From: Oceaniglobus ichthyenteri
Lineage (GTDB): Bacteria; Pseudomonadota; Alphaproteobacteria; Rhodobacterales; Rhodobacteraceae
NCBI RefSeq assembly: GCF_003057885.1
Contig: NZ_QAGK01000007.1
Location: 124,001-188,000 of the forward strand
DNA: 64,000 bases
Direction: 5' to 3'
Position 1 is the first letter of the stretch. Every line of letters starts with the position of its first letter. Positions 1 to 9,639 of this stretch are shown in pieces. A model generated the notes under the pieces. The model ran no database searches. It was not told the DNA's origin and worked only from the letters and a program-made list of their open reading frames with translations. Made by a program: the position numbers and the translations under genes.

Positions 1-1
1 G

Positions 2-256
2 GACAGCCGTTTGGGCGCCTGGGCCTCGAAACAATCCAGACCGTTGAAAAACCGTGCCGCGCTGATGGCCGAAGTGGCAGCCGCAGGTGTGCGGTTTGGC
101 ACAACCCCGCCCCGCCCGCCATTCTGGGGCGGCTTTCGGATCAAACCACTTGAGGTTGAATTTTGGGCCGATGGCGCATTCCGCTTGCATGATCGCGAAC
201 GCTGGCTACGTTCGGCGCTGGATCAGGAGTGGCAAAGAACCCGCCTTTATCCTTGA
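2..256 (+). CDS. pdxH: Pyridoxamine 5'-phosphate oxidase, C-terminal part
   Basis: This is the last 84 codons of a gene whose start lies before the window. The product would be the FMN enzyme that oxidises pyridoxamine or pyridoxine 5'-phosphate to pyridoxal 5'-phosphate in the cytoplasm. The visible part has the family's C-terminal signature in order: a segment like [12 protein letters not shown], then [17 protein letters not shown] and the substrate and FMN-contacting RLHDR, ending in a short tail RTRLYP. Reading starts in frame at base 2. Nothing suggests it is broken; it is only cut by the window edge. Confidence 0.93.
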   Translation, partial: DSRLGAWASKQSRPLKNRAALMAEVAAAGVRFGTTPPRPPFWGGFRIKPLEVEFWADGAFRLHDRERWLRSALDQEWQRTRLYP

Positions 257-343
257 TCTGTGTTGGTTTCCCGGGTCACTTTGGTCTGGTATAGTTTTGT
301 AAGGTGTGGCCGCGTCTTGTTTTTGCGGGAAAGTCTGCCCCGC

Positions 344-922
344 GTGGCGGTATGTGAATTGGCCGAACCGGTCGCAAACGCGAGACCTGAAGTGCAAAAC
401 GACGGTGAACAGATAGCCGTGGAAGGCCACGTCAAATGGTTCGATCCCGGCAAGGGGTTTGGATTTGTCGTGTCTGCGGCGGTCAGCACCGATATCTTGT
501 TGCATGCAAATGTGTTGCGCAATTTTGGCCAGAGTTCGGTTCTGGATGGGGCGGCGATTCGACTGACCGTTCAAATCACCACCCGCGGTGCGCAGGCTGT
601 TGAAATACTGTCCATTGTCGCACCGGATCTTTCCCAATCCTCAGACCGCTTGCCAGAGGACATGCCATTTGACACCGAATTGATCGGTGGCCCGCTTGCG
701 CCCGCGCGTGTCAAATGGTTTGACCGGGGCAAAGGGTTTGGCTTTGCCAATGTTTTCGGCAATTCGGACGACGTATTCATCCATGTCGAGGTATTGCGCC
801 GCTCGGGTTTGGCCGATTTGCAACCGGGCGAAGCGGTGGGCCTGCGCGTGGCAGATGGCAAGCGCGGCAAACTGGCAACAGAGGTGACATCATGGGAATC
901 AGCATCGGAAAATTCGGACTAG
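344..922 (+). CDS. Double cold-shock-domain protein
   Basis: About 190 residues with two cold-shock domains joined by an acidic linker. Each domain has the nucleic-acid-binding sheet motifs: VKWFDPGKGFGFV and DILLHA in the first (about residues 28-92), VKWFDRGKGFGFA and DVFIHV in the second (about 120-185). Such proteins bind single-stranded RNA or DNA and act as RNA chaperones. Tandem-CSD proteins of this size are usual in Rhodobacteraceae. The start is uncertain: the frame is open back to 260; I chose the GTG at 344, which has a GGGA-containing stretch upstream, but a TTG at 359 is also possible. The 3' end overlaps the next gene by 31 bases, so the two are probably co-transcribed. Confidence 0.85.
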   Translation: MAVCELAEPVANARPEVQNDGEQIAVEGHVKWFDPGKGFGFVVSAAVSTDILLHANVLRNFGQSSVLDGAAIRLTVQITTRGAQAVEILSIVAPDLSQSSDRLPEDMPFDTELIGGPLAPARVKWFDRGKGFGFANVFGNSDDVFIHVEVLRRSGLADLQPGEAVGLRVADGKRGKLATEVTSWESASENSD

Positions 923-1377
923 CGGTTCTTTTCGTCGCGGCCCTTCCGGGGATCGTCAGCGCGGCTTGCACCCCGACGGTGGCGGATTTGCGCGGCGATT
1001 GGGGCCAGGCCCGGTTCACCGTTGAATTGGCCGATGATGCCAGTGAGCGGGCGGTCGGGCTGATGAACCGGCCGCAAATGGCCAAAAGCCGGGGCATGTT
1101 ATTTGTTTATGAACGGCCTCAGGCTGCGTCATTCTGGATGCGCAACACGCTGATTCCGCTTGATATGATCTTCATGGATGAAACCGGTACCGTCACCCGT
1201 ATTCATGAAAACGCGGTTCCTTTGGATGAAACCCCGATCCCTGGTGGAACGTCGGTTAAATTGGTGCTGGAAATCAACGGCGGGCTGTCCCGCGTCTTTG
1301 GCATCACCGTGGGCAGCACCCTGCGCCACCCTTCGGTTGCACAAAATCGCGCGGCGTGGCCCTGTTCGCCACCTTAG
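892..1377 (+). CDS. Secreted DUF192 family protein
   Basis: 161 residues. A hydrophobic signal peptide covers about residues 1-24 and ends IVSA, so the product is probably periplasmic. The rest is a DUF192 domain, recognised by RAVGLMNRPQMAKSRGMLFVY, FWMRNTLIPLDMIF and the ending LEINGG. The biochemical role of the family is not settled. The ATG at 892 has a good ribosome site (GAGGTGACATC) inside the end of the cold-shock gene, which points to translational coupling. tRNA-Pro follows 40 bases after the stop. Confidence 0.87.
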   Translation: MGISIGKFGLAVLFVAALPGIVSAACTPTVADLRGDWGQARFTVELADDASERAVGLMNRPQMAKSRGMLFVYERPQAASFWMRNTLIPLDMIFMDETGTVTRIHENAVPLDETPIPGGTSVKLVLEINGGLSRVFGITVGSTLRHPSVAQNRAAWPCSPP

Positions 1378-1417
1378 TGCTTTACGCCCGCGTTTCAGCC
1401 CGCTATGAGGGCCATGT

Positions 1418-1494
1418 CGGGGCGTAGCGCAGCCTGGTAGCGCATCTGTTTTGGGAACAGAGGGTCGTAGGTTCGAATCCTATCGCCCCGACCA
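1418..1494 (+). tRNA. tRNA-Pro (anticodon TGG)
   Basis: A full cloverleaf is visible. The acceptor stem CGGGGCG pairs with CGCCCCG at the end. The D-arm is GCGC...GCGC. The anticodon stem TCTGT/ACAGA holds loop TTTGGGA, with TGG at 1452-1454. The T-loop contains GTTCGAATC, and CCA is encoded at 1492-1494. Confidence 0.97.
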
Positions 1495-2060
1495 TTTACC
1501 ACCATCATTTATATTTAACGAACCGCTGATCGCCCTATGCGATTCGGCGGATTGTGCGGTTTTCGCCGCGGTTTGGGCGAAACTGCGCCGCGCGCTTGCG
1601 CACCCCTAGGGTTGTGAAAAATAGTTGTCTTGGGTCTGGCGCGGATGATCTCCACATCCCTGTTGCCGTCGCCATGTGCGTAACCCCGCTAAACCTGCTC
1701 GACTAAAAGGGAAATCCCGCAAAGGGCTGTGGCACAGCCTGTGGATAGTTTCGGGAGGAATCTAACGCCCCCCTGCGGCGACAGAATTTCGGGCAACGGT
1801 CAAGCCGTCAAAGCGCAAAATTATCGGTTGAGTCCGATGGCGAAATACGTCAGCTTGTACATGCCGCCGGGGACAACACCAGATATGGTGCAGGTTGAGC
1901 AAAGCGACATATCCAAGGTACGCCGGGTTTCCGGTGCTTCCCAGGGGCCAGAATGGCCCCTGTCGGAGACGTTTTGCGCGACCGCCCCCCATGAACGACC
2001 ACCGCCAGGGGCCTTCTGCAACGACAGGGGCGACCGATATCTTGAGGATAAAGGGCAGAT
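1495..2060 (+). promoter_or_regulatory. Long structured leader region upstream of nrdJ
   Basis: 566 bases without a convincing gene. The clearest element is a perfect 9-base inverted repeat CAGGGGCCA/TGGCCCCTG at 1942-1962 with loop GAA. The right arm region (GCCCCTGTCG, 1956-1965) can instead pair perfectly with CGACAGGGGC at 2022-2031, and partly with CCAGGGGCC at 2005-2013, so two mutually exclusive folds are possible before the nrdJ start. I do not see the conserved GCCACTG box of a cobalamin riboswitch. A GTG-started frame of 111 codons (1729-2064) overlaps the nrdJ start as ATGA, but its composition is not convincing. TGTGGATAG near 1739 resembles a DnaA box with one mismatch. Confidence 0.35.
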
Positions 2061-5000
2061 ATGAAAATCGAACGCACGTTCACCCGCGCCGGTTCAGACC
2101 CGTATGCAAAGCTTGAATTCACCACGGTGACAAGCGAGATTCGCAATCCAAACGGCACCATCGTTTTTCACAACGATCAGGTGGAAGTGCCCGGCACCTG
2201 GAGCCAGGTCGCCAGCGATGTCATTGCCCAGAAATATTTCCGCAAGGCCGGTGTGCCTGCGGTTCTGAAAAAAGTGCGCGAAAAGGATGTGCCGGAATTT
2301 TTATGGCGCTCGGTTCCCGACACCGATGCCTTGGCCAAATTGCCCGAGGCCGATCGTTTCGGCGGCGAAACCTCATCGAAACAGGTATTTGACCGTTTGG
2401 CCGGCGCCTGGGCCTATTGGGGTTGGAAAGGCGGCTATTTCAGCAGCGAAGCCGACGCCCAAGCCTATTTTGATGAAATGCGGTTCATGCTGGCCACGCA
2501 AAAGGCCGCCCCAAACAGCCCGCAGTGGTTTAACACCGGGTTGCATTGGGCCTATGGCATCGATGGCCCGGCGCAGGGGCATTACTATGTCGATTTCAAA
2601 ACCGCCAAGCTGACCAAATCGAAATCCAGCTATGAGCACCCCCAGCCCCACGCCTGTTTCATCCAATCGGTGGCCGATGATCTGGTCAACGATGGCGGGA
2701 TCATGGATTTGTGGGTGCGCGAGGCGCGTCTGTTCAAATACGGCTCGGGCACCGGCACCAACTTCAGCTCGCTGCGCGGTGAGGGCGAAAACCTGTCGGG
2801 CGGCGGTAAATCCAGCGGGCTCATGGGGTTTCTGAAAATCGGTGATCGTGCGGCGGGCGCAATCAAATCGGGCGGCACCACGCGCCGTGCGGCGAAAATG
2901 GTGATCGTCGATGCCGACCACCCGGATGTGGAAGATTTCATCAACTGGAAAGTGATCGAAGAACAAAAGGTTGCGTCGATCGTGGCCGGTTCCAAGATGC
3001 ACGAACAGAAATTGAACGCGCTGTTCGCCGCAATCAAGGCGTGGGATGGCAAGGCCATTGATGCCTATGATCCCAAGGTCAACGAGGCCCTGAAGGCCGC
3101 CGTGAAAGACGCCAAAAAGGTTGCGATTCCGGAAACGTATATCAAACGGGTTCTGGATTATGCCAAGCAGGGCCATACCAGCATCGAATTTCCCACGTAC
3201 GATACAGATTGGGATTCCGAGGCCTATTCATCGGTTTCGGGCCAGAATTCAAACAATTCGATCCGCGTGACCGACGCCTATCTTGAGGCGGTCAAGAATG
3301 ACAGCGATTGGGATTTGATCAACCGCAAAGACGGGCAGGTGGCCCGCACCATCAAAGCCCGCGATTTGTGGGATCAGGTGGGCCATGCCGCCTGGGCCTG
3401 TGCCGATCCGGGGATTCAGTTTCACGATACGGTCAATGATTGGCACACCTGCCCCGAAGACGGCGCGATCCGTGGATCGAACCCGTGCAGCGAATACATG
3501 TTTCTTGACGATACCGCCTGTAACCTGGCGTCGATGAACCTGTTGACCTTCCTGAAAAACGGGAAATTTCAGGTCGAAGAGTACATGCACGCCACCCGTC
3601 TGTGGACGCTGACCCTGGAAATTTCCGTGACCATGGCGCAGTTCCCATCAAAGGAAATCGCCCAACGCTCTTACGATTTCCGCACGCTTGGCCTGGGCTA
3701 TGCCAATATCGGCGGGCTGTTGATGAACATGGGGCATGGATACGACAGCAAAGAGGGCCGCGCCCTGTGCGGTGCCCTGACCGCGATCATGACCGGTGTG
3801 TCCTATGCCACCAGCGCCGAAATCGCCGGCGAGTTGGGCGCATTTCCGGGCTATGGGAAAAACGCAGAACACATGTTGCGCGTGATCCGCAATCACCGCA
3901 CTGCGGCCCATGGCCTGTCGGACGGATATGAAAAACTGGCCACAAAACCTGTGCCGCTGGACCATGCCAATTGCCCCGATGACCGGTTGGCGGACATCGC
4001 CAAGGGCGCCTGGGACAAGGCATTGGCCTTGGGCGAAAAGAACGGTTACCGCAACGCGCAGGTGTCGGTCATTGCGCCCACGGGCACCATCGGCCTTGTC
4101 ATGGATTGCGACACCACCGGGATCGAGCCTGACTTCGCCTTGGTCAAATTCAAGAAGCTGGCAGGCGGCGGATATTTCAAGATCATCAACCGTTCGGTGC
4201 CCGCAGCATTGGAGAATCTGGGCTATCGCAGCGCCGAGATTGAAGAAATCATCGCGTATGCCGTGGGCCATGGCAGCATTGGCAATGCCGCTGGAATCAA
4301 CAAGACCACGCTGATCGGCCATGGCTTTGGCCCCAAAGAGATCGAAAAGATCGAAGCCGCCCTGCCAAGCGCCTTTGACATTCGGTTTGTGTTCAACCAG
4401 TGGACGCTGGGCGAATCCTTCTGTCGCGAAACCCTGGGTATTCCGGCGGACAAACTGATCGATCCAACCTTTGATTTGCTGCGCCACCTGGGCTTTACCA
4501 AGCAGGATATCGATGCCGCCAATGACCATGTGTGTGGCACCATGACCCTGGAAGGCGCGCCGCACCTGAAAAAAGAGCACTATCACATCTTCGATTGCGC
4601 CAACCCTTGCGGCAAAACCGGCAAACGGTTTTTGTCGGTCGACAGCCATATCTATATGATGGCGGCGGCACAGTCGTTCATCAGCGGCGCGATTTCCAAA
4701 ACCATCAACATGCCCAACGATGCCACAATCGAAGATTGCCTGAAGGCCTATGAATTGTCGTGGTCCCTGGCGGTGAAGGCCAATGCGCTGTATCGCGATG
4801 GATCGAAATTGTCACAACCCCTGGCCGCGGCCCTTGTTGAGGACGACGATGAGGCGCAAGAGGTTCTGGCAACCGGTTCTGACCGCGAAAAGGCCATCGT
4901 GCTGGCCGAAAAGATCGTGGAAAAGGTGATCATCAAGGAAGTGGCCAAAGGGCGCGATAAAATGCCCGAACGCCGCCGGGGATATACCCAAAAGGCGCTG

Positions 5001-5702
5001 ATTGGTGGTCACAAGGTGTATTTGCGCACCGGTGAATACCGCGATGGCACCTTGGGCGAAATCTTTATCGACATGCATAAAGAGGGGGCCGGTTTCCGCG
5101 CGATGATGAACAATTTTGCCATCGCGGTGTCGGTTGGCCTGCAATACGGCGTGCCGCTGGAAGAGTTCGTCGATGCCTTTACCTTTACCAAATTCGAACC
5201 AGCCGGCATTGTACAGGGCAACGACAGCATCAAGAACGCCACCTCGATCCTTGATTATATCTTCCGCGAATTGGCAGTGTCGTATCTGGACCGGACCGAT
5301 CTGGCCCATGTCCAACCCACCGGGGCGTCGTTCGATGATATTGGGCGCGGATCGCAAGAGGGCGTGCGAAATTTCGAAAACGTGCCCGGATCAAACGGCA
5401 CATCGCCCTTGGATGTTTTGCGCCAAGTCGCCTCAACCGGGTTCATGCGCAACCGCGTGCCGTCGGAATTGCGGGTGTTGCAAGGCGGGCAATTGTCCGA
5501 TCCTGTCGCAACCCTCGACACCCTGGCGCCGGAAATCAAAACACCGACAACCGCCAAGGCGCCCGTGCTCGATTCACGCACCAAGGCCAAGATGCAGGGG
5601 TATGAGGGCGAGGCCTGCGGCGAATGCGGCAACTATACCCTGGTGCGCAACGGCACCTGCATGAAGTGTAACACCTGCGGCGGCACAAGCGGGTGTAGCT
5701 GA
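2061..5702 (+). CDS. nrdJ: Adenosylcobalamin-dependent (class II) ribonucleotide reductase
   Basis: 1213 residues. It reduces ribonucleotides to deoxyribonucleotides using a radical generated from adenosylcobalamin, so DNA precursor supply works with or without oxygen but needs B12. The core has HACFIQS and the radical-site motif NPCSEYMF (C476 and E478), followed by [11 protein letters not shown]; the cysteines in HACF and DTAC would be the redox pair. The long C-terminal extension ends in [20 protein letters not shown] and CNTCGG, a cysteine-rich tail that fits a zinc site or disulfide relay. The length matches the roughly 1200-residue form found in Rhodobacteraceae. The ATG at 2061 has AAGGGC just upstream. 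A strong terminator follows at 5769. Confidence 0.97.
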   Translation: MKIERTFTRAGSDPYAKLEFTTVTSEIRNPNGTIVFHNDQVEVPGTWSQVASDVIAQKYFRKAGVPAVLKKVREKDVPEFLWRSVPDTDALAKLPEADRFGGETSSKQVFDRLAGAWAYWGWKGGYFSSEADAQAYFDEMRFMLATQKAAPNSPQWFNTGLHWAYGIDGPAQGHYYVDFKTAKLTKSKSSYEHPQPHACFIQSVADDLVNDGGIMDLWVREARLFKYGSGTGTNFSSLRGEGENLSGGGKSSGLMGFLKIGDRAAGAIKSGGTTRRAAKMVIVDADHPDVEDFINWKVIEEQKVASIVAGSKMHEQKLNALFAAIKAWDGKAIDAYDPKVNEALKAAVKDAKKVAIPETYIKRVLDYAKQGHTSIEFPTYDTDWDSEAYSSVSGQNSNNSIRVTDAYLEAVKNDSDWDLINRKDGQVARTIKARDLWDQVGHAAWACADPGIQFHDTVNDWHTCPEDGAIRGSNPCSEYMFLDDTACNLASMNLLTFLKNGKFQVEEYMHATRLWTLTLEISVTMAQFPSKEIAQRSYDFRTLGLGYANIGGLLMNMGHGYDSKEGRALCGALTAIMTGVSYATSAEIAGELGAFPGYGKNAEHMLRVIRNHRTAAHGLSDGYEKLATKPVPLDHANCPDDRLADIAKGAWDKALALGEKNGYRNAQVSVIAPTGTIGLVMDCDTTGIEPDFALVKFKKLAGGGYFKIINRSVPAALENLGYRSAEIEEIIAYAVGHGSIGNAAGINKTTLIGHGFGPKEIEKIEAALPSAFDIRFVFNQWTLGESFCRETLGIPADKLIDPTFDLLRHLGFTKQDIDAANDHVCGTMTLEGAPHLKKEHYHIFDCANPCGKTGKRFLSVDSHIYMMAAAQSFISGAISKTINMPNDATIEDCLKAYELSWSLAVKANALYRDGSKLSQPLAAALVEDDDEAQEVLATGSDREKAIVLAEKIVEKVIIKEVAKGRDKMPERRRGYTQKALIGGHKVYLRTGEYRDGTLGEIFIDMHKEGAGFRAMMNNFAIAVSVGLQYGVPLEEFVDAFTFTKFEPAGIVQGNDSIKNATSILDYIFRELAVSYLDRTDLAHVQPTGASFDDIGRGSQEGVRNFENVPGSNGTSPLDVLRQVASTGFMRNRVPSELRVLQGGQLSDPVATLDTLAPEIKTPTTAKAPVLDSRTKAKMQGYEGEACGECGNYTLVRNGTCMKCNTCGGTSGCS

Positions 5703-5768
5703 AAACAAGGTGCGCCGCCGGTGCGAAACTGACCGGCGGTTCACCAAAACGCTGATGATTTTACCCTT

Positions 5769-5795
5769 GGGGCGTCCGTGTGGCGCCCCTTTTTC
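5769..5795 (+). terminator. Intrinsic terminator after nrdJ
   Basis: Stem GGGGCG/CGCCCC with a 9-base loop, followed at once by TTTTT. It lies 67 bases after the nrdJ stop. A further GC-rich inverted repeat (CCGCCGGT...ACCGGCGG) sits between the stop and this terminator. Confidence 0.85.
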
Positions 5796-6010
5796 ATGGG
5801 GCGTGGGGACGACTTGGCCAAGGTGCGGTGGAATGGCCTCTACAACCCTACAACGTATTTTTGAATCACAACCCGGCGATAAGTTCCCGGATTATCAAAC
5901 AAAACTATGTGACTGCAGCGCGTTCGTTTGTTGGGAACGATCGGACAGATCGGCGCATTGTGTTTGGGAAGGCACAATGAAGTGTCACAATGACGATTTA
6001 GGAGTACAAT

Positions 6011-6634
6011 ATGAAACGTTTGATGATTGCCGCTACCGTAACCGCCATTTCAACCACCGCCGCATTTGCCGCAATGGAAATCGCGGATCTCGACACCGAC
6101 GGTGACCGCTTTGTTTCCAAAGAAGAGTTGATGGTGGCCTTGCCGAATTTTGACGCCACATTCTTTGATGAAATCGATACCAACGGTGACAACCGCATCA
6201 GCAGCGAAGAGTTTTACACCACCGAAGCCCAAGATATCATGGCCCGCGCAAGCTCTGCGGAAATGCAGTTGAAGGCAGACACAGATGGTGACGGATTTGT
6301 AAGCTATGAAGAGTTGAACGCGATGGTGCCGATGTTCGCACAGTCCGATTTCGATGAGATCGACACAAACAGCGACAATCGCCTGAGCGCGGATGAGCTG
6401 AATGCACCCGGTGCATGGTCGCTGATCCAAGGCGAAGCCGCTGCCGCAACCACGATGGACATCGCATCGATGGACACAAACAACGACAACTTTGTCACCT
6501 ATGACGAACTTGCCGTTGCCTTTCCGAAAGTGCCCGAAGCAACGTTCAATGATATCGACACCAACGATGACGGCCGCCTGAGCGCCAATGAATTGAACGC
6601 GCCAGACGCCCGGACCATGCTGAACGAATACTAA
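6011..6634 (+). CDS. Exported protein with six EF-hand loops
   Basis: 207 residues. Residues 1-20 form a signal peptide (MKRLMIAATVTAISTTAAFA), so the protein is periplasmic or secreted. Six 12-residue calcium-loop motifs follow: DTDGDRFVSKEE (28-39), DTNGDNRISSEE (56-67), DTDGDGFVSYEE (90-101), DTNSDNRLSADE (118-129), then DTNNDNFVTYDE and DTNDDGRLSANE. Each keeps Asp at positions 1 and 5 and Glu at 12. They are spaced about 28-35 residues apart in three pairs, as in calmodulin-like folds. A calcium-binding or calcium-sensing role is expected; no enzymatic domain is present. AGGAGT precedes the ATG by 5 bases, and a strong terminator follows the stop, so it is a single-gene unit. Confidence 0.88.
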   Translation: MKRLMIAATVTAISTTAAFAAMEIADLDTDGDRFVSKEELMVALPNFDATFFDEIDTNGDNRISSEEFYTTEAQDIMARASSAEMQLKADTDGDGFVSYEELNAMVPMFAQSDFDEIDTNSDNRLSADELNAPGAWSLIQGEAAAATTMDIASMDTNNDNFVTYDELAVAFPKVPEATFNDIDTNDDGRLSANELNAPDARTMLNEY

Positions 6635-6656
6635 GTTCAGATCAGTGTCAAATCAG

Positions 6657-6683
6657 GCCGCCAGCTTTGCTGGCGGCTTTTTT
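6657..6683 (+). terminator. Intrinsic terminator after the EF-hand gene
   Basis: Nine-base stem GCCGCCAGC/GCTGGCGGC with a 3-base loop, followed by six T (6678-6683). The convergent ilvH stop codon begins at 6683. Confidence 0.9.
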
Positions 6684-7255
6684 CATGCGTTGTCGACAGT
6701 GCCACGGCCCAGCGCCGCGATGCCCGTGCGCGCCACTTCGATCAATCCCAAGGGGCGCATCAATTCGGCGAAGGCATCAATTTTCTCCGGGGTTCCGGTG
6801 ATTTCAAAGACGAAACTGTTCAACGTCGAATCAACAACATTAGCCCGAAAAATATCGGCCAGGCGCAATGCCTCGACACGTTCATTGCCGCTTCCTCCGA
6901 CCTTGAACAGGCCCAGTTCGCGTTCAACTGTGGGGCCTTCGACCGTCAGATCGTGGACTTCGTAAACCGGTACGATCCGGCCCAACTGGGCCTTGATCTG
7001 TTCGATGACAGAAGGGGTGCCGCGGGTCACGATGGTAATGCGTGAGCGACGGCCGGTGTGATCGATTTCGGCCACTGTCAGGCTGTCGATATTGTATCCG
7101 CGCCCCGAAAACAGGCCGATCACCCGGGCCAGCACGCCGGCTTCATTGTCCACCACCACGGCCAATGTATGGCTTTCGATCACATCAGAGTTGGGGTCAC
7201 GCAAATCATAAGCTGAATGGCGGGACGTTCCTTTTTTGATCTTGAGGGCGGACAT
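6683..7255 (-). CDS. ilvH: Acetolactate synthase small (regulatory) subunit
   Basis: 190 residues. It is the ACT-domain subunit that activates acetolactate synthase and gives it valine feedback inhibition in branched-chain amino acid synthesis. HTLAVVVDNEAGVLARVIGLFSGRGYNIDSLTV near the start is the ACT fold signature. The C-terminal domain has ELGLFKV...DIFRANVVDST and ends in the usual RPLGLIEVARTGIAALGRG. I chose the ATG at 7255 because AGGAAG sits just upstream; the frame is open 14 codons further. Its catalytic partner ilvB is 2.4 kb away on the same strand, and an opposite-strand histidine kinase lies between them. Confidence 0.95.
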   Translation of the reverse strand: MSALKIKKGTSRHSAYDLRDPNSDVIESHTLAVVVDNEAGVLARVIGLFSGRGYNIDSLTVAEIDHTGRRSRITIVTRGTPSVIEQIKAQLGRIVPVYEVHDLTVEGPTVERELGLFKVGGSGNERVEALRLADIFRANVVDSTLNSFVFEITGTPEKIDAFAELMRPLGLIEVARTGIAALGRGTVDNA

Positions 7256-7346
7256 ACGCGCAACTTCCTTGTGTAAAATGAAAAATGGCCTTTGCACTGT
7301 CTTTAGCGCGGTTCACTTAAACATGTTTTGATCAAGACAGGCCAGA

Positions 7347-7487
7347 GTGAAGATCACATCGGCACGGGATGAGGCCCTGATCGCGAATGCCCTGTATCGC
7401 CAATGGATGGCAGGGGTTTCAGGGCTGCCTGACCGGCCCGAAAAACGGGGATGTGATGGCAATATCGGGGGCGGGTGGCGTCTGTGA
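7347..7487 (+). CDS. Possible small protein of 46 residues
   Basis: A GTG-started frame (MKITSARDEALIANALYRQW at the beginning, ending GGGWRL) lies in the otherwise empty 320-base stretch between ilvH and the histidine kinase. The first 30 residues look like an amphipathic helix and use codons like neighbouring genes. There is no strong ribosome site, no recognisable family, and the rest of the interval shows nothing clear. It could equally be a remnant or chance frame. Confidence 0.25.
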   Translation: MKITSARDEALIANALYRQWMAGVSGLPDRPEKRGCDGNIGGGWRL

Positions 7488-7576
7488 TCGGTCAGGCTTC
7501 AATTCGTTTTGCGCTACACGCTTTGTTAACCAAAGACGTACTAGGCTGGGCGCTGCCACGACGATCCTGTGAGGCT

Positions 7577-9616
7577 ATGATAAACGCTCATCCACCCTTG
7601 CCAGATGCCAATGATTTTGCGCGCCTTCCGCCTCATCTCAGGATGCAGGCCCTTATAGATACGCTGCCCTTGTTCACCTGGCAGATGGATCGCGATTGGC
7701 GCATTACAAAAGTAAGCGATGCAATATCCTGGGTGATGGGGCTGAATCCCGCCGATCTGATTGGTGTTCAGGTGATGGATGTCAATTTCGGCACTGCCGA
7801 GACCGAAGGCGGGCTGGCCCACTATTTCGACACGCTGCTATCTGAAAAAAGCTTTAGCAATCTGTGCTATGAACGCATTGCGCTGAATGGCACCCGATGC
7901 GTCCTGATGGACAGTGCAATACCGATTCTGGACGGGGCGGGCCGATTCGCCGGATATGAGGGCATAACATTTGAACTGAGCCGTACGATCCAGCAGGCCG
8001 AGGAAACCGCCAGTTTGGTGTATTCGTTGAAATCGCGTGCGGATCAGTTGGAAAAGGAACTGTCGGTTCGGAACAAAGAGTTGGAATCAACCAACCATCT
8101 GTTGACCGAAATCATCGAAGCGATGGGTGAGGGCCTTTTGGTGACCTCGGATCAGACGACGGATGATGGGCAGGATCGTATCGAATTCACCAACCAGGCG
8201 TTCCTGGATCAGTTCGATCTGACACCTGATCAGATCCGGTGTGGGATGCCCCAGTCAGACCTGTTGTCGATCATGGCGGCGCGCGGCGATATGGACTCTG
8301 TGGCAGATGAAATGGCCCAGATCATCAGGCAGTTGCGCGGCAAAGGCACGGCGATGATCCGGCTCAAACGCTCAGGGCGCAGCCTGTATTGCCGGGCGTC
8401 CACGCGCCCCTCGGGTGGGCGCGTCATGGTGCACACGGATGTGACCGAACTGGAGGCCCGCAGCGCCGCCTTGGGGCGCGCATTGGAACAGGCCGGGGCA
8501 GCCAGTGCCGCGAAATCAAATTTTCTGGCGACGATGAGCCATGAGTTTCGCACGCCTTTGAATGGCATTGTCGGATTGACGGATGTGTTGGCCGAAACCC
8601 CGCTGAATGCTGAACAAAAAGAGCTGGTGTCGACGATCCAAAGCTCGGCGGCGGCGCTGACCGGGCTGATCAATGACATATTGGATTTCTCGAAAATCGA
8701 GGCCGGGCATGGCGCGCTGGCGTCCGAGCCGGTATTTTTGGCAGACTTGGCGCGCGATGTTCTGGCTTTGGTGCGGCCGTTGGCGCAGGCAAAGGCGCTG
8801 AAGCTTGATCTGTCGATTGGCGCTGACGTGCCCGAAACCGTCTGTGGCGATCCCCTGCGCCTGCGTCAGGTTCTGTTGAATCTATTGGGAAATGCGGTGA
8901 AATTTACCGATCTGGGCACGGTGACCTTGGAAATCAGCGGGCCGGGGCCGATTGTTTTGACAGTGCGCGATACCGGAATCGGCATTCCCGAGCCCGAACT
9001 TGCCACACTTTATGAGCCATTTCGCCAAGTGCAATCCGGGCTTCAGCGACAGTTCGAAGGCACGGGACTGGGCCTCGCAATCACGCAGCGATTGATCGAA
9101 ATGATGGGTGGGGCAATGCATGTCACATCACAGGTCGGGGTGGGCAGTTGTTTTCGTCTAACGCTGCCGCTGAAATGTTGCGCGAAGGGCATCAAAACAG
9201 TCGACATGGCTCATGCGCCGCCTGTCGGATTGGCGGGGCTGCGGGTTTTGGTGGCCGAAGACAACCGTACCAATCAGATGGTCTTGCGAAAAATGTTGGA
9301 AAAAGCAGGCGCGCAGGTAACGATTGCCGCATCTGGCACCGAGGCATTCGAGGCGGCAAAATGTGTGAACGTCGATGTCATATTGATGGATGTCGCGATG
9401 CCCGGCATGAACGGGTTTGAAGCAAGCCGTGCCATTCGCGCATTTGAGGATAAAGTCGGCCTGCCGCGCCGCCCGATCATCGCCGTCACCGGCAACGCAT
9501 CTGATAAAGATCGCGCGATGGCAATGGAGGCGGGAATGGATGATTTTCTCGCCAAACCCGTGCGCCGGGATCAAATGCTGGCTTGTGTCGCAAATTTTCT
9601 GGTGGCCGAAACGTAA
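7577..9616 (+). CDS. PAS-containing hybrid histidine kinase with receiver domain
   Basis: 679 residues from the ATG at 7577. A PAS-like sensor occupies about residues 20-145 (WQMDRDWRITKVSDAISWVM), followed by a coiled coil (SLKSRADQLEKELSVRNKELE) and a second PAS-like region to about 300. The HisKA domain has SHEFRTPLNGIVGL with His322 as phospho-acceptor. The ATPase domain has NLLGNAVKFT, DTGIGIP and GTGLGLAIT. A C-terminal receiver (VLVAEDNRTNQMVL) carries Asp605 in ILMDVAMPGMNGFE. No membrane segment is evident, so it should sense a cytoplasmic or diffusible signal. The start is uncertain: the frame extends to a GTG at 7475. There is no partner regulator or phosphotransferase nearby. It converges with ilvB, 23 bases away. 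Confidence 0.9.
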   Translation: MINAHPPLPDANDFARLPPHLRMQALIDTLPLFTWQMDRDWRITKVSDAISWVMGLNPADLIGVQVMDVNFGTAETEGGLAHYFDTLLSEKSFSNLCYERIALNGTRCVLMDSAIPILDGAGRFAGYEGITFELSRTIQQAEETASLVYSLKSRADQLEKELSVRNKELESTNHLLTEIIEAMGEGLLVTSDQTTDDGQDRIEFTNQAFLDQFDLTPDQIRCGMPQSDLLSIMAARGDMDSVADEMAQIIRQLRGKGTAMIRLKRSGRSLYCRASTRPSGGRVMVHTDVTELEARSAALGRALEQAGAASAAKSNFLATMSHEFRTPLNGIVGLTDVLAETPLNAEQKELVSTIQSSAAALTGLINDILDFSKIEAGHGALASEPVFLADLARDVLALVRPLAQAKALKLDLSIGADVPETVCGDPLRLRQVLLNLLGNAVKFTDLGTVTLEISGPGPIVLTVRDTGIGIPEPELATLYEPFRQVQSGLQRQFEGTGLGLAITQRLIEMMGGAMHVTSQVGVGSCFRLTLPLKCCAKGIKTVDMAHAPPVGLAGLRVLVAEDNRTNQMVLRKMLEKAGAQVTIAASGTEAFEAAKCVNVDVILMDVAMPGMNGFEASRAIRAFEDKVGLPRRPIIAVTGNASDKDRAMAMEAGMDDFLAKPVRRDQMLACVANFLVAET

Positions 9617-9639
9617 TCGCCCGGCCACCGGAAAAGGGT

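Noticed and set aside
1942-2040. Cobalamin riboswitch upstream of nrdJ
   Set aside because: The hairpins are real, but I cannot find the conserved GCCACTG box or the other core motifs on either strand.
1729-2064. 111-codon GTG frame ending in an ATGA overlap with nrdJ
   Set aside because: Composition is irregular and it runs through strong hairpins; no family and no good ribosome site. I treat the interval as leader.
3648-4649. 333-codon minus-strand frame within nrdJ
   Set aside because: Shadow of nrdJ; no domain is recognisable.
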